The position numbers and the translations under genes are program-made. A stretch of DNA of 64,000 nt from Pseudomonas sp. JUb42 (lineage in GTDB: Bacteria > Pseudomonadota > Gammaproteobacteria > Pseudomonadales > Pseudomonadaceae): NCBI RefSeq assembly GCF_024807945.1, contig NZ_JANUFD010000016.1, forward strand, positions 62,001 to 126,000, given 5' to 3'. Positions 23,898-32,857 of this stretch are shown one piece after another. Position 1 is the stretch's first letter. Each line of letters opens with the position of its first letter. Under the pieces are notes generated by a model that was given only the letters and a program-made list of their open reading frames with translations, searched no databases and had not been told where the DNA came from.

Positions 23898-25676
23898 ATG
23901 GCTGACTACAAAGCCCCCCTGCGCGATATGCGCTTTGTCCTCAATGAAGTCTTCGAAGTGTCCAAGCGCTGGGCCCGGCTGCCGCAACTGGCAGATGTGG
24001 TCGATGCCGAAACCGTCGAAGCGATTCTTGAAGAAGCCGGCAAGGTCACCAGCAAAACCATCGCGCCCCTGAGCCGCGCGGCCGACGAAGAAGGCTGCCA
24101 CTGGAAAGACACCGCAGTCACCACGCCCGCCGGTTTCCCCCAGGCCTACCAGACCTACGCCGAAGGCGGCTGGGTGGGTGTCGGCGGCAACCCTGAGTTC
24201 GGCGGTATGGGCATGCCCAAGGTGGTCTCGGCCCAGGTCGAGGAAATGCTCAACTCGGCGAGCCTGGCCTTCGGTCTATATCCGATGCTGACGTCCGGCG
24301 CCTGCGTATCGATCAATACCCACGCTACCGAAGAACTGAAAGCGACCTACCTGCCGAACATGTACGCCGGCACTTGGGCCGGGTCGATGTGCCTGACCGA
24401 AGCCCACGCCGGTACCGATCTGGGTATCATTCGCACCAAGGCCGAGCCTCAGACCGATGGTGCCTACAAGATCAGCGGCACGAAAATCTTCATCACCGGC
24501 GGCGAACACGACCTGACCGAGAACATCATCCATCTGGTCCTGGCCAAGCTGCCCGATGCGCCAGCCGGCCCTAAAGGCATCTCGCTGTTCCTGGTGCCCA
24601 AATTCATGGTCAATGCCGATGGCAGCCTGGGCGAGCGCAATACCGTCAGTTGCGGCTCCATCGAGCACAAGATGGGCATCCAGGCCTCGGCCACCTGCGT
24701 GATCAACTTCGATGGCGCCACCGGTTATCTGGTCGGCGAGCCGAACAAGGGCCTGGCGGCGATGTTCACCATGATGAACTACGAGCGTCTGGGCGTCGGC
24801 ATTCAGGGCCTGGCCTCGGGTGAGCGCTCCTATCAGAACGCCGTGGACTACGCCCGCGACCGCTTGCAAAGCCGCGCGCCGACGGGTGCGCAGCAGAAAG
24901 ACAAGGTGGCCGACCCGATCATCGTCCATCCGGACGTGCGCCGCATGTTGCTGACCATGAAGGCCAACAACGAAGGCGGTCGTGCGTTCTCCACCTACGT
25001 GGCCATGCAACTGGACACCGCGAAATACAGCGAAGACGACGCCGAGCGTGAACGTGCCGACGCATTGGTCGCCCTGCTGACTCCGGTCGCCAAGGCTTTC
25101 CTCACCGACCTGGGCCTGGAAACCACCGTACATGGCCAGCAAGTATTCGGCGGCCATGGCTACATTCGCGAGTGGGGCCAGGAGCAACTGGTGCGCGACG
25201 TGCGCATCACTCAGATCTACGAAGGCACCAACGGTATTCAGGCGCTGGATCTGGTCGGGCGCAAGATCGTTGGCAGCGGCGGGGCGTACTACAACCTGTT
25301 CGCTGACGAGATCCGTCAGTTCATCGCCTCATGCGACAGCTCTGTCAGCGAATTCACCAAGCCCCTGAGCGCCGCCTTGACCACGCTGGACGAACTGACC
25401 GGCTGGGTACTGGATCGCTCGCGCAACAACCCCAACGAAATCGGCGCCGCGTCAGTCGAGTATCTGCATGTCTTCGGCTACACCGCCTACGCTTATCTGT
25501 GGGCGATGATGGCCAAGGCCGCACTGGGCAAGGAACAACAGGAAGACTTCTACGCCAGCAAACTGGGCACCGCGCGCTTCTTCTTCGCTCGTCTGCTGCC
25601 GCGCATTCACTCGCTCAATGCGTCGGTGCGGGCAGGCAGCGAATCGCTGTTCCTGCTGGACGCGTCGCAGTTCTGA
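23898..25676 (+). CDS. Large acyl-CoA dehydrogenase, copy 2
   Basis: 592 aa from the ATG at 23898 (GCGAGG upstream). It is colinear with the copy at 20118-21923: MADYKAPLRDMRFVLNEV, MCLTEAHAGTDLGIIRTKAEPQ, GTKIFITGGEHDLTENIIHLVLAKLPDAPAG, and QVFGGHGYIREWGQEQLVRDVRI. The two differ mainly in the N-terminal 120 residues and the C-terminal extension, which fits different acyl specificities. FAD enzyme of fatty-acid beta-oxidation. No terminator is visible after it, but a REP doublet follows at 25719. Confidence 0.9.
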   Translation: MADYKAPLRDMRFVLNEVFEVSKRWARLPQLADVVDAETVEAILEEAGKVTSKTIAPLSRAADEEGCHWKDTAVTTPAGFPQAYQTYAEGGWVGVGGNPEFGGMGMPKVVSAQVEEMLNSASLAFGLYPMLTSGACVSINTHATEELKATYLPNMYAGTWAGSMCLTEAHAGTDLGIIRTKAEPQTDGAYKISGTKIFITGGEHDLTENIIHLVLAKLPDAPAGPKGISLFLVPKFMVNADGSLGERNTVSCGSIEHKMGIQASATCVINFDGATGYLVGEPNKGLAAMFTMMNYERLGVGIQGLASGERSYQNAVDYARDRLQSRAPTGAQQKDKVADPIIVHPDVRRMLLTMKANNEGGRAFSTYVAMQLDTAKYSEDDAERERADALVALLTPVAKAFLTDLGLETTVHGQQVFGGHGYIREWGQEQLVRDVRITQIYEGTNGIQALDLVGRKIVGSGGAYYNLFADEIRQFIASCDSSVSEFTKPLSAALTTLDELTGWVLDRSRNNPNEIGAASVEYLHVFGYTAYAYLWAMMAKAALGKEQQEDFYASKLGTARFFFARLLPRIHSLNASVRAGSESLFLLDASQF

Positions 25677-25718
25677 TGATCTGAACGCGAGTGTTCGTGC
25701 GGCTGGCGCGCAACCCAA

Positions 25719-25790
25719 TGTAGGAGCTGCCGAAGGCTGCGAAGACGGTTTGACGAATAAACCCGATCGCAGCCTGCGGCAGCTCCTACA
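25719..25790. repeat. REP doublet, GTAGGAGCTGCCG type
   Basis: GTAGGAGCTGCCGAAGGCTG and the inverted GCAGCCTGCGGCAGCTCCTA. The core is identical to the doublet at 4920-4992. The remaining DNA to 25998 shows no gene. Confidence 0.88.
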
Positions 25791-25998
25791 GATCCCGTTG
25801 CAGTTAATCAGCGGAAATGAATTTGTAAGCATTTGCTTACACGCCGTGGTGCTGTTTGGCCATATCGGCAAAATGGATCCAAAGCTAATCTACTTCACAT
25901 GGACGTCGCGCAGGATGCGCTTAAATAGATAACAGGGACACGTAGGGAAAGCCTGCCAGGATGGTGGGACGAAAGGGATATCACGGGAAACCATATGC

Positions 25999-26022
25999 AA
26001 AACCCCGCTTCGGCGGGGTTTT
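25999..26022. terminator. Bidirectional terminator after the LysR gene
   Basis: AAAACCCCGC, a TTCG loop and GCGGGGTTTT form a perfect 10-bp stem just beyond the minus-strand LysR stop codon. Confidence 0.92.
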
Positions 26023-26037
26023 CTTTGTGCGCGCGAT

Positions 26038-26946
26038 TCAGGTCGGCGCCAAGCCTTCCAGTGGTGCCGTGCGCACATCTTCCAGCAACGAACGCAGCAA
26101 CTCGATGGTTGCCTGCTGGCGCTGCGCATCGCGATAAACCAGACCAATCTGCAAAGGCACCCTTGGCTCGCTGAGAGGCTTCCATAGCAACTCAGGGTTT
26201 TGTTGCGCTTGTCGGGCGCGGCCGGGTAGCACGGTGACCAGATGGGTGTGTTCCAGGCTGTCGAGAATCACCGCCATGCTGTTGAGCTCGGCCTGCACGT
26301 GAGGTCGGCGCCCCAGATTGGCCAGCTGCGTCTGCCACAACTGGCGAACCTGAAACTCCTCGCCCAGCAATAGCATTGGCAAGTCCGCCGCTTGATTCAG
26401 CGACACCTTTTTGAACTCGCGCAACGGGTGGCTGGCGGGCATGACCAGTTGCAACTCGTCTTCGTACAGCAACAGGCTGTGCAGGCCCGGTTGGCGCGGC
26501 GGCAGGTAGCTGATGCCGATATCCAGCGAGCCATTGAGCAGGCGTCGCTCCACTTCCATGCCGGTCAGCTCGTAGATCTGCACTACCAGGTGCGGCTGGG
26601 CCTTGCGGATGCGTTCGAGCATCTGCGGCACCAGGCTGGGGTGCACGGTCTGCAGTACGCCGATGGCCAACGTGCGCAGGGCCTGGCCCTTGAAGTGACG
26701 CAAGGCCTCGCGGGCGCGCTCCATGCCTTCGAGCAACGGCACCGCATGGTTGTACAACGTATGGGCCGCCAGGGTCGGCAACAGGCGTTTGCTGCTGCGT
26801 TCGAACAGACTGACATCCAGGCTGGTTTCCAGATGGCGGATCTGCTGCGACAAAGCTGGTTGCGATAGCGAAAGACGCTCCGCAGCCCGGCCCACATGGC
26901 CTTCTTCAAACACCGCGACGAAATATCGCAGTTGCCGCATATCCAT
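26038..26946 (-). CDS. LysR-family transcriptional regulator
   Basis: 302 aa. The winged helix-turn-helix is at residues about 3-60 (LRYFVAVFEEGHVGRAAERLSLSQPALSQQIRHLE), and the LysR substrate-binding domain makes up the rest. It resembles the CynR/BenM side of the family, in which the second domain binds a small co-inducer. It is divergent from the MOSC gene across about 100 bases, the usual geometry for a LysR protein controlling its neighbour, so the MOSC-aminotransferase pair at 27045-29005 is its likely target. The effector is unknown. Confidence 0.9.
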   Translation of the reverse strand: MDMRQLRYFVAVFEEGHVGRAAERLSLSQPALSQQIRHLETSLDVSLFERSSKRLLPTLAAHTLYNHAVPLLEGMERAREALRHFKGQALRTLAIGVLQTVHPSLVPQMLERIRKAQPHLVVQIYELTGMEVERRLLNGSLDIGISYLPPRQPGLHSLLLYEDELQLVMPASHPLREFKKVSLNQAADLPMLLLGEEFQVRQLWQTQLANLGRRPHVQAELNSMAVILDSLEHTHLVTVLPGRARQAQQNPELLWKPLSEPRVPLQIGLVYRDAQRQQATIELLRSLLEDVRTAPLEGLAPT

Positions 26947-27044
26947 AAGTAACTCTTATCGAAAAAGCTCGAAAATCGAAATGGCCGGACGTCGCTCGTG
27001 GGCATAGTCTAGCACCTATTCCAAGGGCGTGAGGGCTAAAAATC

Positions 27045-27746
27045 GTGATGGGCAACGTGACTGTTGATGGTGTTTACATAGGGAAAGCGAAAAACCTAGG
27101 TCACGGATTGATCATTGATGTCGACAAGCAGCGCCTTGACCGCCGCATCTGGTTGTGGCCACAGGGCCTCGGCACTGATGAGCATGGCGACCCGCGCTTC
27201 CATACCGGCCCCGAGCGGGCGGTGCATCACTACCCGGCCGAGCACTACGCCTACTGGCGCAAGCTTTATCCGCATATCGACTGGAGCGCGCCAGCCTTCG
27301 GCGAAAACCTCGCGACCCATGGCGTCACCGAAGAACAGGTGTGCCTGGGCGATATGTTTCGCTGGGGCGGCGCCTTGTTGCAAGTCAGCCAGCCGCGCTC
27401 GCCCTGCTATCGTCTCAGCCAGCACTGGGGTCTGCAGGATTTGCCACAGGAGGCACAGGACACGGGGCGTTGCGGCTGGTTCTATCGTGTGCTCAAGCCC
27501 GGTTTTGTCAGCGCCGAGGACTCCCTCGAACTGATCCAGCGCAGCTATCCCGGCCTGACCGTGGCTTGGGCCTTACGCAGCTTTTTTCTGGAGCCGCTGG
27601 AGCACAGCAACCTGAAGAAGCTGGTGGATTGCTCGGCGCTGTCTTCACGCTGGCGCGACATTGCCCTCAAGCGCCTGCGCAGCGGTCGGGTCGAGGATTG
27701 GACCGACCGTTTGCTCGGCCTGCCACTGGAAGGGTTGCGCGCATGA
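27045..27746 (+). CDS. MOSC-domain protein, YiiM type
   Basis: 233 aa from the GTG at 27045; the ATG at 27048 is equally possible, and GAGGG lies upstream of both. The MOSC core is seen as GPERAVHHYPAEHYAYW, GENLATHGVTEEQVCLGDMFRWGGALLQVSQPRSPCYRL, with the conserved cysteine in SPCYRL that coordinates the molybdenum cofactor in this fold. It is shorter than mARC-type proteins and lacks their N-terminal barrel. Members reduce N-hydroxylated bases such as 6-hydroxylaminopurine. Its stop codon overlaps the next start (ATGA), implying coupling with the aminotransferase. Confidence 0.87.
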   Translation: MMGNVTVDGVYIGKAKNLGHGLIIDVDKQRLDRRIWLWPQGLGTDEHGDPRFHTGPERAVHHYPAEHYAYWRKLYPHIDWSAPAFGENLATHGVTEEQVCLGDMFRWGGALLQVSQPRSPCYRLSQHWGLQDLPQEAQDTGRCGWFYRVLKPGFVSAEDSLELIQRSYPGLTVAWALRSFFLEPLEHSNLKKLVDCSALSSRWRDIALKRLRSGRVEDWTDRLLGLPLEGLRA

Positions 27747-29005
27747 ATCTGTTCAAGTTGCGACGCCCGGTCATTGATATTGACGACGCCACCCAAAGCC
27801 AGGCCTTGCCCGCGCAACGCCGGGATATTTCCAGCCGCCATCTGATGCCGGGTGCCGAGCGCAGTGATCCGGTATTCGTCCGTGGTCAGGGCTCGTGGCT
27901 GTGGGACTGCGAAGGCCGCCCGTACCTGGACTTCAACCAGGGCGGCGCGGTGAACAGCCTCGGCCACAGCCCGGCCGTGCTGATTCGGGCCTTGAATAAT
28001 CAGGCCATGGCCCTGATCAACCCCGGCGCCGGCCTGCACCATCGCGGCGTGGTCGACCTGGCGCAACGTCTGTGCGAAAGCACCGGTAGCGATCAGGCCT
28101 ACCTGCTCAACAGCGGCAGCGAGGCCTGCGAAGCCGCGATCAAGCTGGCGCGCAAATGGGGCCGGATCCACCGTGGCGGCGCCATTGGCATCATCACTGC
28201 GCGGCAAGGCTGCCATGGCCGCAGTATCACCGCGCTATCGGCTTCGGGCTACGAGAATGGCCTGCCCGGCTTCAGCCAGGTGCCATTCAACGATCTGGCT
28301 GCGCTGCACAGCGCTGTCGATGCCCAGACCGTGGCGATTATCCTCGAGCCAATCCAGAGCGAAGCGGGGGTCATCCCCGCCACCCATGACTATCTGCAAG
28401 GCGTGGCCAAGCTGTGCCGTGAACTGGGCATCCTGCTGATCCTCGATGAAGTGCAGACCGGCATTGGCCGCTGCGGCACTTTGCTTTGCGAAGAGACCTA
28501 CGACATTCGCGCCGATATTGTCGTCCTTGGCAAAGGCCTGGGCGGCGGTGTGCCTCTGGCGGCCTTGCTGGCGCGAGGCAAAGCCTGCTGCGCCGAACCG
28601 GGTGAGCTGGAGGGCAGCCATCATGGCAATGCGCTGATGACGGCCGCCGGGCTGGCCGTGCTGCACAGCGTGCTGGAGGAAGGTTTTTTGCAGCGAGTAC
28701 GCGAGACCGGCGAGTACCTGCAACAGGGTCTGACCCGTCTGAGCCTGCGCTATCAACACGGCGAAGTGCGCGGCCAGGGCCTGCTCTGGGGCATGCAACT
28801 GGATAGCGATTCAGCCGCTGCCGTGGTCGCCGCCGCACAACTTGAGGGCCTGCTGCTCAATGCCCCGCAAGCCGACTGCCTGCGCTTCTCCCCGGCTCTG
28901 ACCGTCAGCCGCGCCAATATCGACGAAATGCTCCAGCGACTGGGTCGTGCCTTCGCCCGGGCCCGGACCGCCCGCCTGAATCAAGGCCGCAGCCAACCGG
29001 CCTGA
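27743..29005 (+). CDS. Class III PLP-dependent aminotransferase
   Basis: 420 aa. It has acetylornithine/GABA-aminotransferase family features: LDFNQGGAVNSLGHSP, LLNSGSEACEAAIKLARKWG, the cofactor aspartate in LILDEVQTGIGRCG, and the PLP lysine in VVLGKGLGGGVPLAAL. Both neighbours in its transcript are unusual for an argD copy: it is coupled to a MOSC protein and faces a LysR gene. The amino donor is therefore uncertain; ornithine-, omega-amino-acid- or diaminobutyrate-type substrates are all possible. The ATG at 27743 overlaps the MOSC stop codon. Confidence 0.88.
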   Translation: MNLFKLRRPVIDIDDATQSQALPAQRRDISSRHLMPGAERSDPVFVRGQGSWLWDCEGRPYLDFNQGGAVNSLGHSPAVLIRALNNQAMALINPGAGLHHRGVVDLAQRLCESTGSDQAYLLNSGSEACEAAIKLARKWGRIHRGGAIGIITARQGCHGRSITALSASGYENGLPGFSQVPFNDLAALHSAVDAQTVAIILEPIQSEAGVIPATHDYLQGVAKLCRELGILLILDEVQTGIGRCGTLLCEETYDIRADIVVLGKGLGGGVPLAALLARGKACCAEPGELEGSHHGNALMTAAGLAVLHSVLEEGFLQRVRETGEYLQQGLTRLSLRYQHGEVRGQGLLWGMQLDSDSAAAVVAAAQLEGLLLNAPQADCLRFSPALTVSRANIDEMLQRLGRAFARARTARLNQGRSQPA

Positions 29006-29045
29006 TCTCTCTGTGTAAACCGAACCGTCGCGTTAGTAACGCGTT

Positions 29046-29080
29046 GCCCCGCACCGGAGGTCTTGGTGCGGGGCTTTTTT
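29046..29080 (+). terminator. Rho-independent terminator
   Basis: GCCCCGCACC pairs with GGTGCGGGGC around a 9-nt loop, followed by six Ts. It ends the MOSC-aminotransferase operon. Confidence 0.93.
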
Positions 29081-29101
29081 ATTGCGAAAGCGGCGATACC
29101 C

Positions 29102-29173
29102 TGTAGGAGCTGCCGAAGGCGGCGAATGGAGTCATCTGACACACCGCTTTCGCAGCCTTCGGCAGCTCCTACA
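29102..29173. repeat. REP doublet, GTAGGAGCTGCCG type
   Basis: GTAGGAGCTGCCGAAGGCGG and the inverted GCCTTCGGCAGCTCCTACAG, between the terminator and the small membrane-protein gene. Confidence 0.88.
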
Positions 29174-29293
29174 GGGGAAGGGGATGACCTCATGATACTG
29201 GCTCGATGCCATTTCCCCGTGGAACCCTGATGCAGCCTCAAGGTCGATTAGCTATAGGGCGTAATTGAACGCCCACCATCAGGAGCCTGACCC

Positions 29294-29455
29294 ATGGATA
29301 TCATCCGTATCATCATCGCCATTCTGCTGCCGCCGCTGGGTGTGTTCCTTCAGGTCGGTTTTGCCGGGGCGTTCTGGCTCAATATCCTGCTGACGCTGCT
29401 GGGCTACTTCCCCGGCATCATCCATGCGGTCTACATCATCGCCAGCCGTAAATAG
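29294..29455 (+). CDS. YqaE/Pmp3-family small membrane protein
   Basis: 53 aa, with AGGAG upstream of the ATG. Two hydrophobic helices are joined by a short loop: the first holds IIIAILLPPLGVFLQVGF and the second ILLTLLGYFPGIIHAVYI. This is the UPF0057/Pmp3 signature. Members sit in the cytoplasmic membrane and are often induced by salt, cold or envelope stress; the molecular role is not settled. It is a single gene between REP-containing gaps. Confidence 0.92.
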   Translation: MDIIRIIIAILLPPLGVFLQVGFAGAFWLNILLTLLGYFPGIIHAVYIIASRK

Positions 29456-29627
29456 GCCCGTTCAGATTTAAGCAAGCCGCGGGACCCGAAGTGAAAGCAT
29501 GTCCCGCAGGCGCCGGCTTGCTGGCAATTGCTTTTGACCAGCCGATGAATGTGTCGGCTGTTCTACCGCATCGCCAGCAAGACGACTCCCACGTTAGCGC
29601 CTTAGCGCCAGGGCGTGACCCTGACGA

Positions 29628-31484
29628 TCAATGGCTACTCTGCCGCCGCTCCCCCTCCAGCACCGTCTGATAGAACGCGCACTCCTTCTCCAACGCATCG
29701 GCCTGGTTTTTGGCCTTGCGGAAGCCGTGCTGTTCGTCGGGATAGTAGTGGGCTTCGACGCGGGTGCCGTTGCTTTGCAGGGCCTTGACCATGGTGCGGG
29801 TCTGTTCCGGGACGACCACGACGTCGAGTTCGCCCTGGAAGAAGATCACCGGTACGTGAATGCGCGCGGCGTGGAGCAGCGGGGTGCGGGTCTGGTAGCG
29901 CTCCGCCTCCTTGTCCGGATCGCCGATCAGCCAATCCAGGTATTGCGCCTCAAACTTGTGGGTGACCTTGCTCAGTGCAAGCGGGTCGCTGACGCCATAC
30001 AGGCTGGCGCCGCCGCGGAAGACGTGGCGGAAGGCCAACGCGCACAGGGCGGTATAGCCGCCGGCACTGCCGCCGCGGATGAACGCCTGTTGTTCGTTGA
30101 TCAGACCGCGCTCGGCCAGGTGGGTGACCACGGCGCAGGCATCATCGACGTCGGCCACGCCCCAGTTCAGGTGCAAGGCGTTGCGGTAGATGCGGCCGTA
30201 GCCGGTGCTGCCGCGATAGTTGAGGTCGGCCACGGCAAAGCCGCGCTGGCTCCAATACTGGATGCGCAGGTCGAGCACCGGATAGCAGGCCGAGGTTGGG
30301 CCGCCATGGATAAATACCACCAGTGGCGGTTTGGCCGCGCCGTTGATCGGCGGGTAGAAGTAGCCGTAGGCCTGGACCTTGCCGTTCGGGCCGCTGGCAT
30401 AGCGCAGCGGTTGCGCACGGCTGATACGGGCGGCGGGCAGCGGTGAGCCGCCACCGGCAATCATCTTTGATTTGCGCGTCTTGCGGTTGATGGCAATGAC
30501 GGTGGGCAGGCAGGTGGCCGAGGCGGCGACGCAGTAAATGTTTTCGTCGTCGATGGTCAGGCTGCGGAAGCGGCTATATTCGCCGCTGTAGTCGGTGACT
30601 ACGCCATGGTTGTCACGCAGGCCCAGCACCGCAACGCCGTTTTCCGACCAACTGGCGAGGTAAGCCCCCATGTCGATGGCCAGCCAGCTACGACCGCCCA
30701 GTTGCCACGGCGCCGGGGCGTGGTCGGCATCGGCAGCCTTGAGGTGGGTCAGGCCGAACGAGCCTTCGACGCACGGCTGCCAGTACCCTTCCTGATCGCT
30801 CAGGCAGTACAGGCGGTTATGTGCATCGAAGCAGGGCTGCTGGATCGATTCTTCATCACGATCCCCAGCCAGGCAGCGCGGTTCAGACCAGCCGCCGGTC
30901 TCCAGACGCTTGCACATCATCAGCAATGTGCTGGTCCAGGGTTGATGGGGTTTGAACCATTCGACCCAGGCCAGGCGCTGGCCGTCCGGGCTCATGGTCG
31001 GCGAGGCGTAGAAATCGGCGCCACGGGCCAGGACCAGGCGCTTGCCGTCGCGGATGTCGAGGGACACCAGTTGATGGATGTCCTTGTCTTCCTCCACGGC
31101 CAGGACCAGGCCGTTGGAGAAGTGCAGGTCGCCGTAGCGCTTGCGCCCACGGGTGAGGGCCTTGGGCTCGCCTTCTTCGAAGGGCTGCACATAAATCTGT
31201 TGATCGCTTTCGTTGACGAAGATGACCGAGTCTTCCGTCAGGCAGAACGCGCCACCACCGTATTCATAGACCCGGCTGCGCACGCTGAACTCGGCAGGCG
31301 TCAGGCAGGTGATGGTTTCCTCGAACCTGCGCCATATTCGGCTGCTGCCCTCGGCGGGGCGATATTCATTCCAGAACAGGCCGGCCGGGCTGATTTGCAG
31401 TTCCGCAAAGTCAACGCCTGCCGCTACGGCCTGGGCTGCTGTGAGGGTTTCAGGATCTAGCGATGAGGCGCGAATTTCTGTCAT
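29628..31484 (-). CDS. pqqH: S9-family prolyl oligopeptidase-like peptidase of the pqq cluster
   Basis: 618 aa. The N-terminal ~370 residues form the beta-propeller that gates S9 enzymes. The C-terminal alpha/beta-hydrolase carries the nucleophile in RGGSAGGYTAL, an oxyanion segment FIHGGPTSACYP, and the histidine in DEQHGFRK. It is the last gene of the pqq run, overlapping pqqE by 35 bases. The equivalent gene in P. aeruginosa (PA1990) is called pqqH; some fluorescent strains use pqqM. A contribution to trimming the PqqA peptide has been proposed but is not essential in all species. No signal peptide, so it is cytoplasmic. Confidence 0.88.
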   Translation of the reverse strand: MTEIRASSLDPETLTAAQAVAAGVDFAELQISPAGLFWNEYRPAEGSSRIWRRFEETITCLTPAEFSVRSRVYEYGGGAFCLTEDSVIFVNESDQQIYVQPFEEGEPKALTRGRKRYGDLHFSNGLVLAVEEDKDIHQLVSLDIRDGKRLVLARGADFYASPTMSPDGQRLAWVEWFKPHQPWTSTLLMMCKRLETGGWSEPRCLAGDRDEESIQQPCFDAHNRLYCLSDQEGYWQPCVEGSFGLTHLKAADADHAPAPWQLGGRSWLAIDMGAYLASWSENGVAVLGLRDNHGVVTDYSGEYSRFRSLTIDDENIYCVAASATCLPTVIAINRKTRKSKMIAGGGSPLPAARISRAQPLRYASGPNGKVQAYGYFYPPINGAAKPPLVVFIHGGPTSACYPVLDLRIQYWSQRGFAVADLNYRGSTGYGRIYRNALHLNWGVADVDDACAVVTHLAERGLINEQQAFIRGGSAGGYTALCALAFRHVFRGGASLYGVSDPLALSKVTHKFEAQYLDWLIGDPDKEAERYQTRTPLLHAARIHVPVIFFQGELDVVVVPEQTRTMVKALQSNGTRVEAHYYPDEQHGFRKAKNQADALEKECAFYQTVLEGERRQSSH

Positions 31485-32610
31485 TGCGAAATGCCATCTC
31501 GTCTATTTTTTGGCTAGCATACCCGGCTTCTTCGCGCGCTTGAATGATCAATTTATGATCTAAGGATTTTCCGCATACGGGGTCAGCATTTGCCGCATTC
31601 CCGGTCAGCATGAAGGCCTGACAACGGCAGCCGCCGAAGTCCTTTTCCTTCTCGTCGCACGAGCGGCAGGGCTCGGGCATCCAGTCATAGCCACGGAAAC
31701 GGTTGAAGCCGAACGAGTCGTACCAGATGTGTTGCAGGTTATGGTCGCGCACGTTGGGGAACTGGATCGGCATCTGCCGCGCGCCGTGACAGGGCAGGGC
31801 GGTGCCGTCCGGGGTGACGGTGAGGAACAGGCTGCCCCAGCCGTTCATGCAGGCTTTGGGCCGCTCTTCATAATAGTCGGGGGTGACGAAGATCAGCTTG
31901 CACGGATGATCCTCGGCCGCCAGCTTGTCGCGGTATTCGTTGGTGATGCGCTCGGCCCGGACCAATTGTTCTTTGCTCGGCAGCAGGCCTGCGCGATTGA
32001 GGTAGGCCCAGCCGTAGAACTGACAGGTGGCCAGCTCGACGAAGTCCGCTTCCAGGGCCAGGCACAGCTCGATGATGCGGTCGATGCGGTCAATGTTGTG
32101 CCGGTGGGTGACGAAGTTGAGGACCATGGGGTAGCCATGCTTCTTCACCGCTTTGGCCATCTCCAGTTTGTGGGCGAAGGCCTTTTTCGAGCCTGCGAGC
32201 ATGTTATTTACCTGCTCGTCACTGGCCTGGAAGCTAATCTGAATATGGTCCAGCCCGGCTTCCTTGAAGTCGATGATCTTTTGTTCGGTGAGGCCGATAC
32301 CGGAGGTGATCAGGTTGGTGTAAAAGCCCAGGCGCCGAGCTTCGCGGATCAGCTCGGCGAGGTCCTGGCGGACCAGCGGTTCGCCGCCGGAAAAACCAAT
32401 CTGCGCCGCGCCCATCTGCCGCGCTTCGGTCATGACCTTGAACCATTGTTCGGTGCTCAGCTCCTGGCCCTGCTGGGCAAAATCCAACGGGTTGGAGCAG
32501 TACGGGCATTGCAGCGGGCAACGGTAGGTCAGCTCGGCGAGCAACCACAGCGGCAGGCCTGTTTCGGGCTTGGGCGGCAGCTCAGGCAAGTTCGATCCAG
32601 TGTTCAGCAC
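31450..32610 (-). CDS. pqqE: PqqE, radical SAM enzyme of PQQ synthesis
   Basis: 386 aa from the GTG at 32610, which has GGAGGT five bases upstream inside the end of pqqD (29-base overlap). The longer frame to 32646 would begin at a TTG without a site. The radical-SAM cluster motif is CPLQCPYC. The C-terminal SPASM region has CRSCDEKEKDFGGCRC for auxiliary iron-sulfur clusters. PqqE joins the glutamate and tyrosine side chains of PqqA by a carbon-carbon bond, with PqqD presenting the peptide. Confidence 0.96.
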   Translation of the reverse strand: MLNTGSNLPELPPKPETGLPLWLLAELTYRCPLQCPYCSNPLDFAQQGQELSTEQWFKVMTEARQMGAAQIGFSGGEPLVRQDLAELIREARRLGFYTNLITSGIGLTEQKIIDFKEAGLDHIQISFQASDEQVNNMLAGSKKAFAHKLEMAKAVKKHGYPMVLNFVTHRHNIDRIDRIIELCLALEADFVELATCQFYGWAYLNRAGLLPSKEQLVRAERITNEYRDKLAAEDHPCKLIFVTPDYYEERPKACMNGWGSLFLTVTPDGTALPCHGARQMPIQFPNVRDHNLQHIWYDSFGFNRFRGYDWMPEPCRSCDEKEKDFGGCRCQAFMLTGNAANADPVCGKSLDHKLIIQAREEAGYASQKIDEMAFRNDRNSRLIARS

Positions 32611-32857
32611 GGGCGACCTCCATGAATTGCTCGACGTCCTCACCAAGCTCCGGCACGCCGGGGAATTGCTCGTCGAGCAGGGCGATGATCGCCGCCACCG
32701 AGCGCTGCCCGTCGATCAGGCCACCGATGGCGGCGGCGCTTTCGTTGAGCTTGATCATGCCTTCCGGGTAGAGCAGCACATGGCCGTTTTGCGCCGGTTC
32801 GAACTGGTAACGATAGCCACGCCGCCAGTTTGGAATACGCTCGCGATCAAAACTCAT
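32582..32857 (-). CDS. pqqD: PqqD, PqqA-peptide chaperone
   Basis: 91 aa, full length for the family, starting MSFDRERIPNWRRGYRYQFE, with the RiPP-recognition-element fold (GHVLLYPEGMIKLNESAAAIGGLIDG). It binds PqqA and delivers it to PqqE. Its start overlaps the pqqC stop (ATGA). Confidence 0.96.
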   Translation of the reverse strand: MSFDRERIPNWRRGYRYQFEPAQNGHVLLYPEGMIKLNESAAAIGGLIDGQRSVAAIIALLDEQFPGVPELGEDVEQFMEVARAEHWIELA

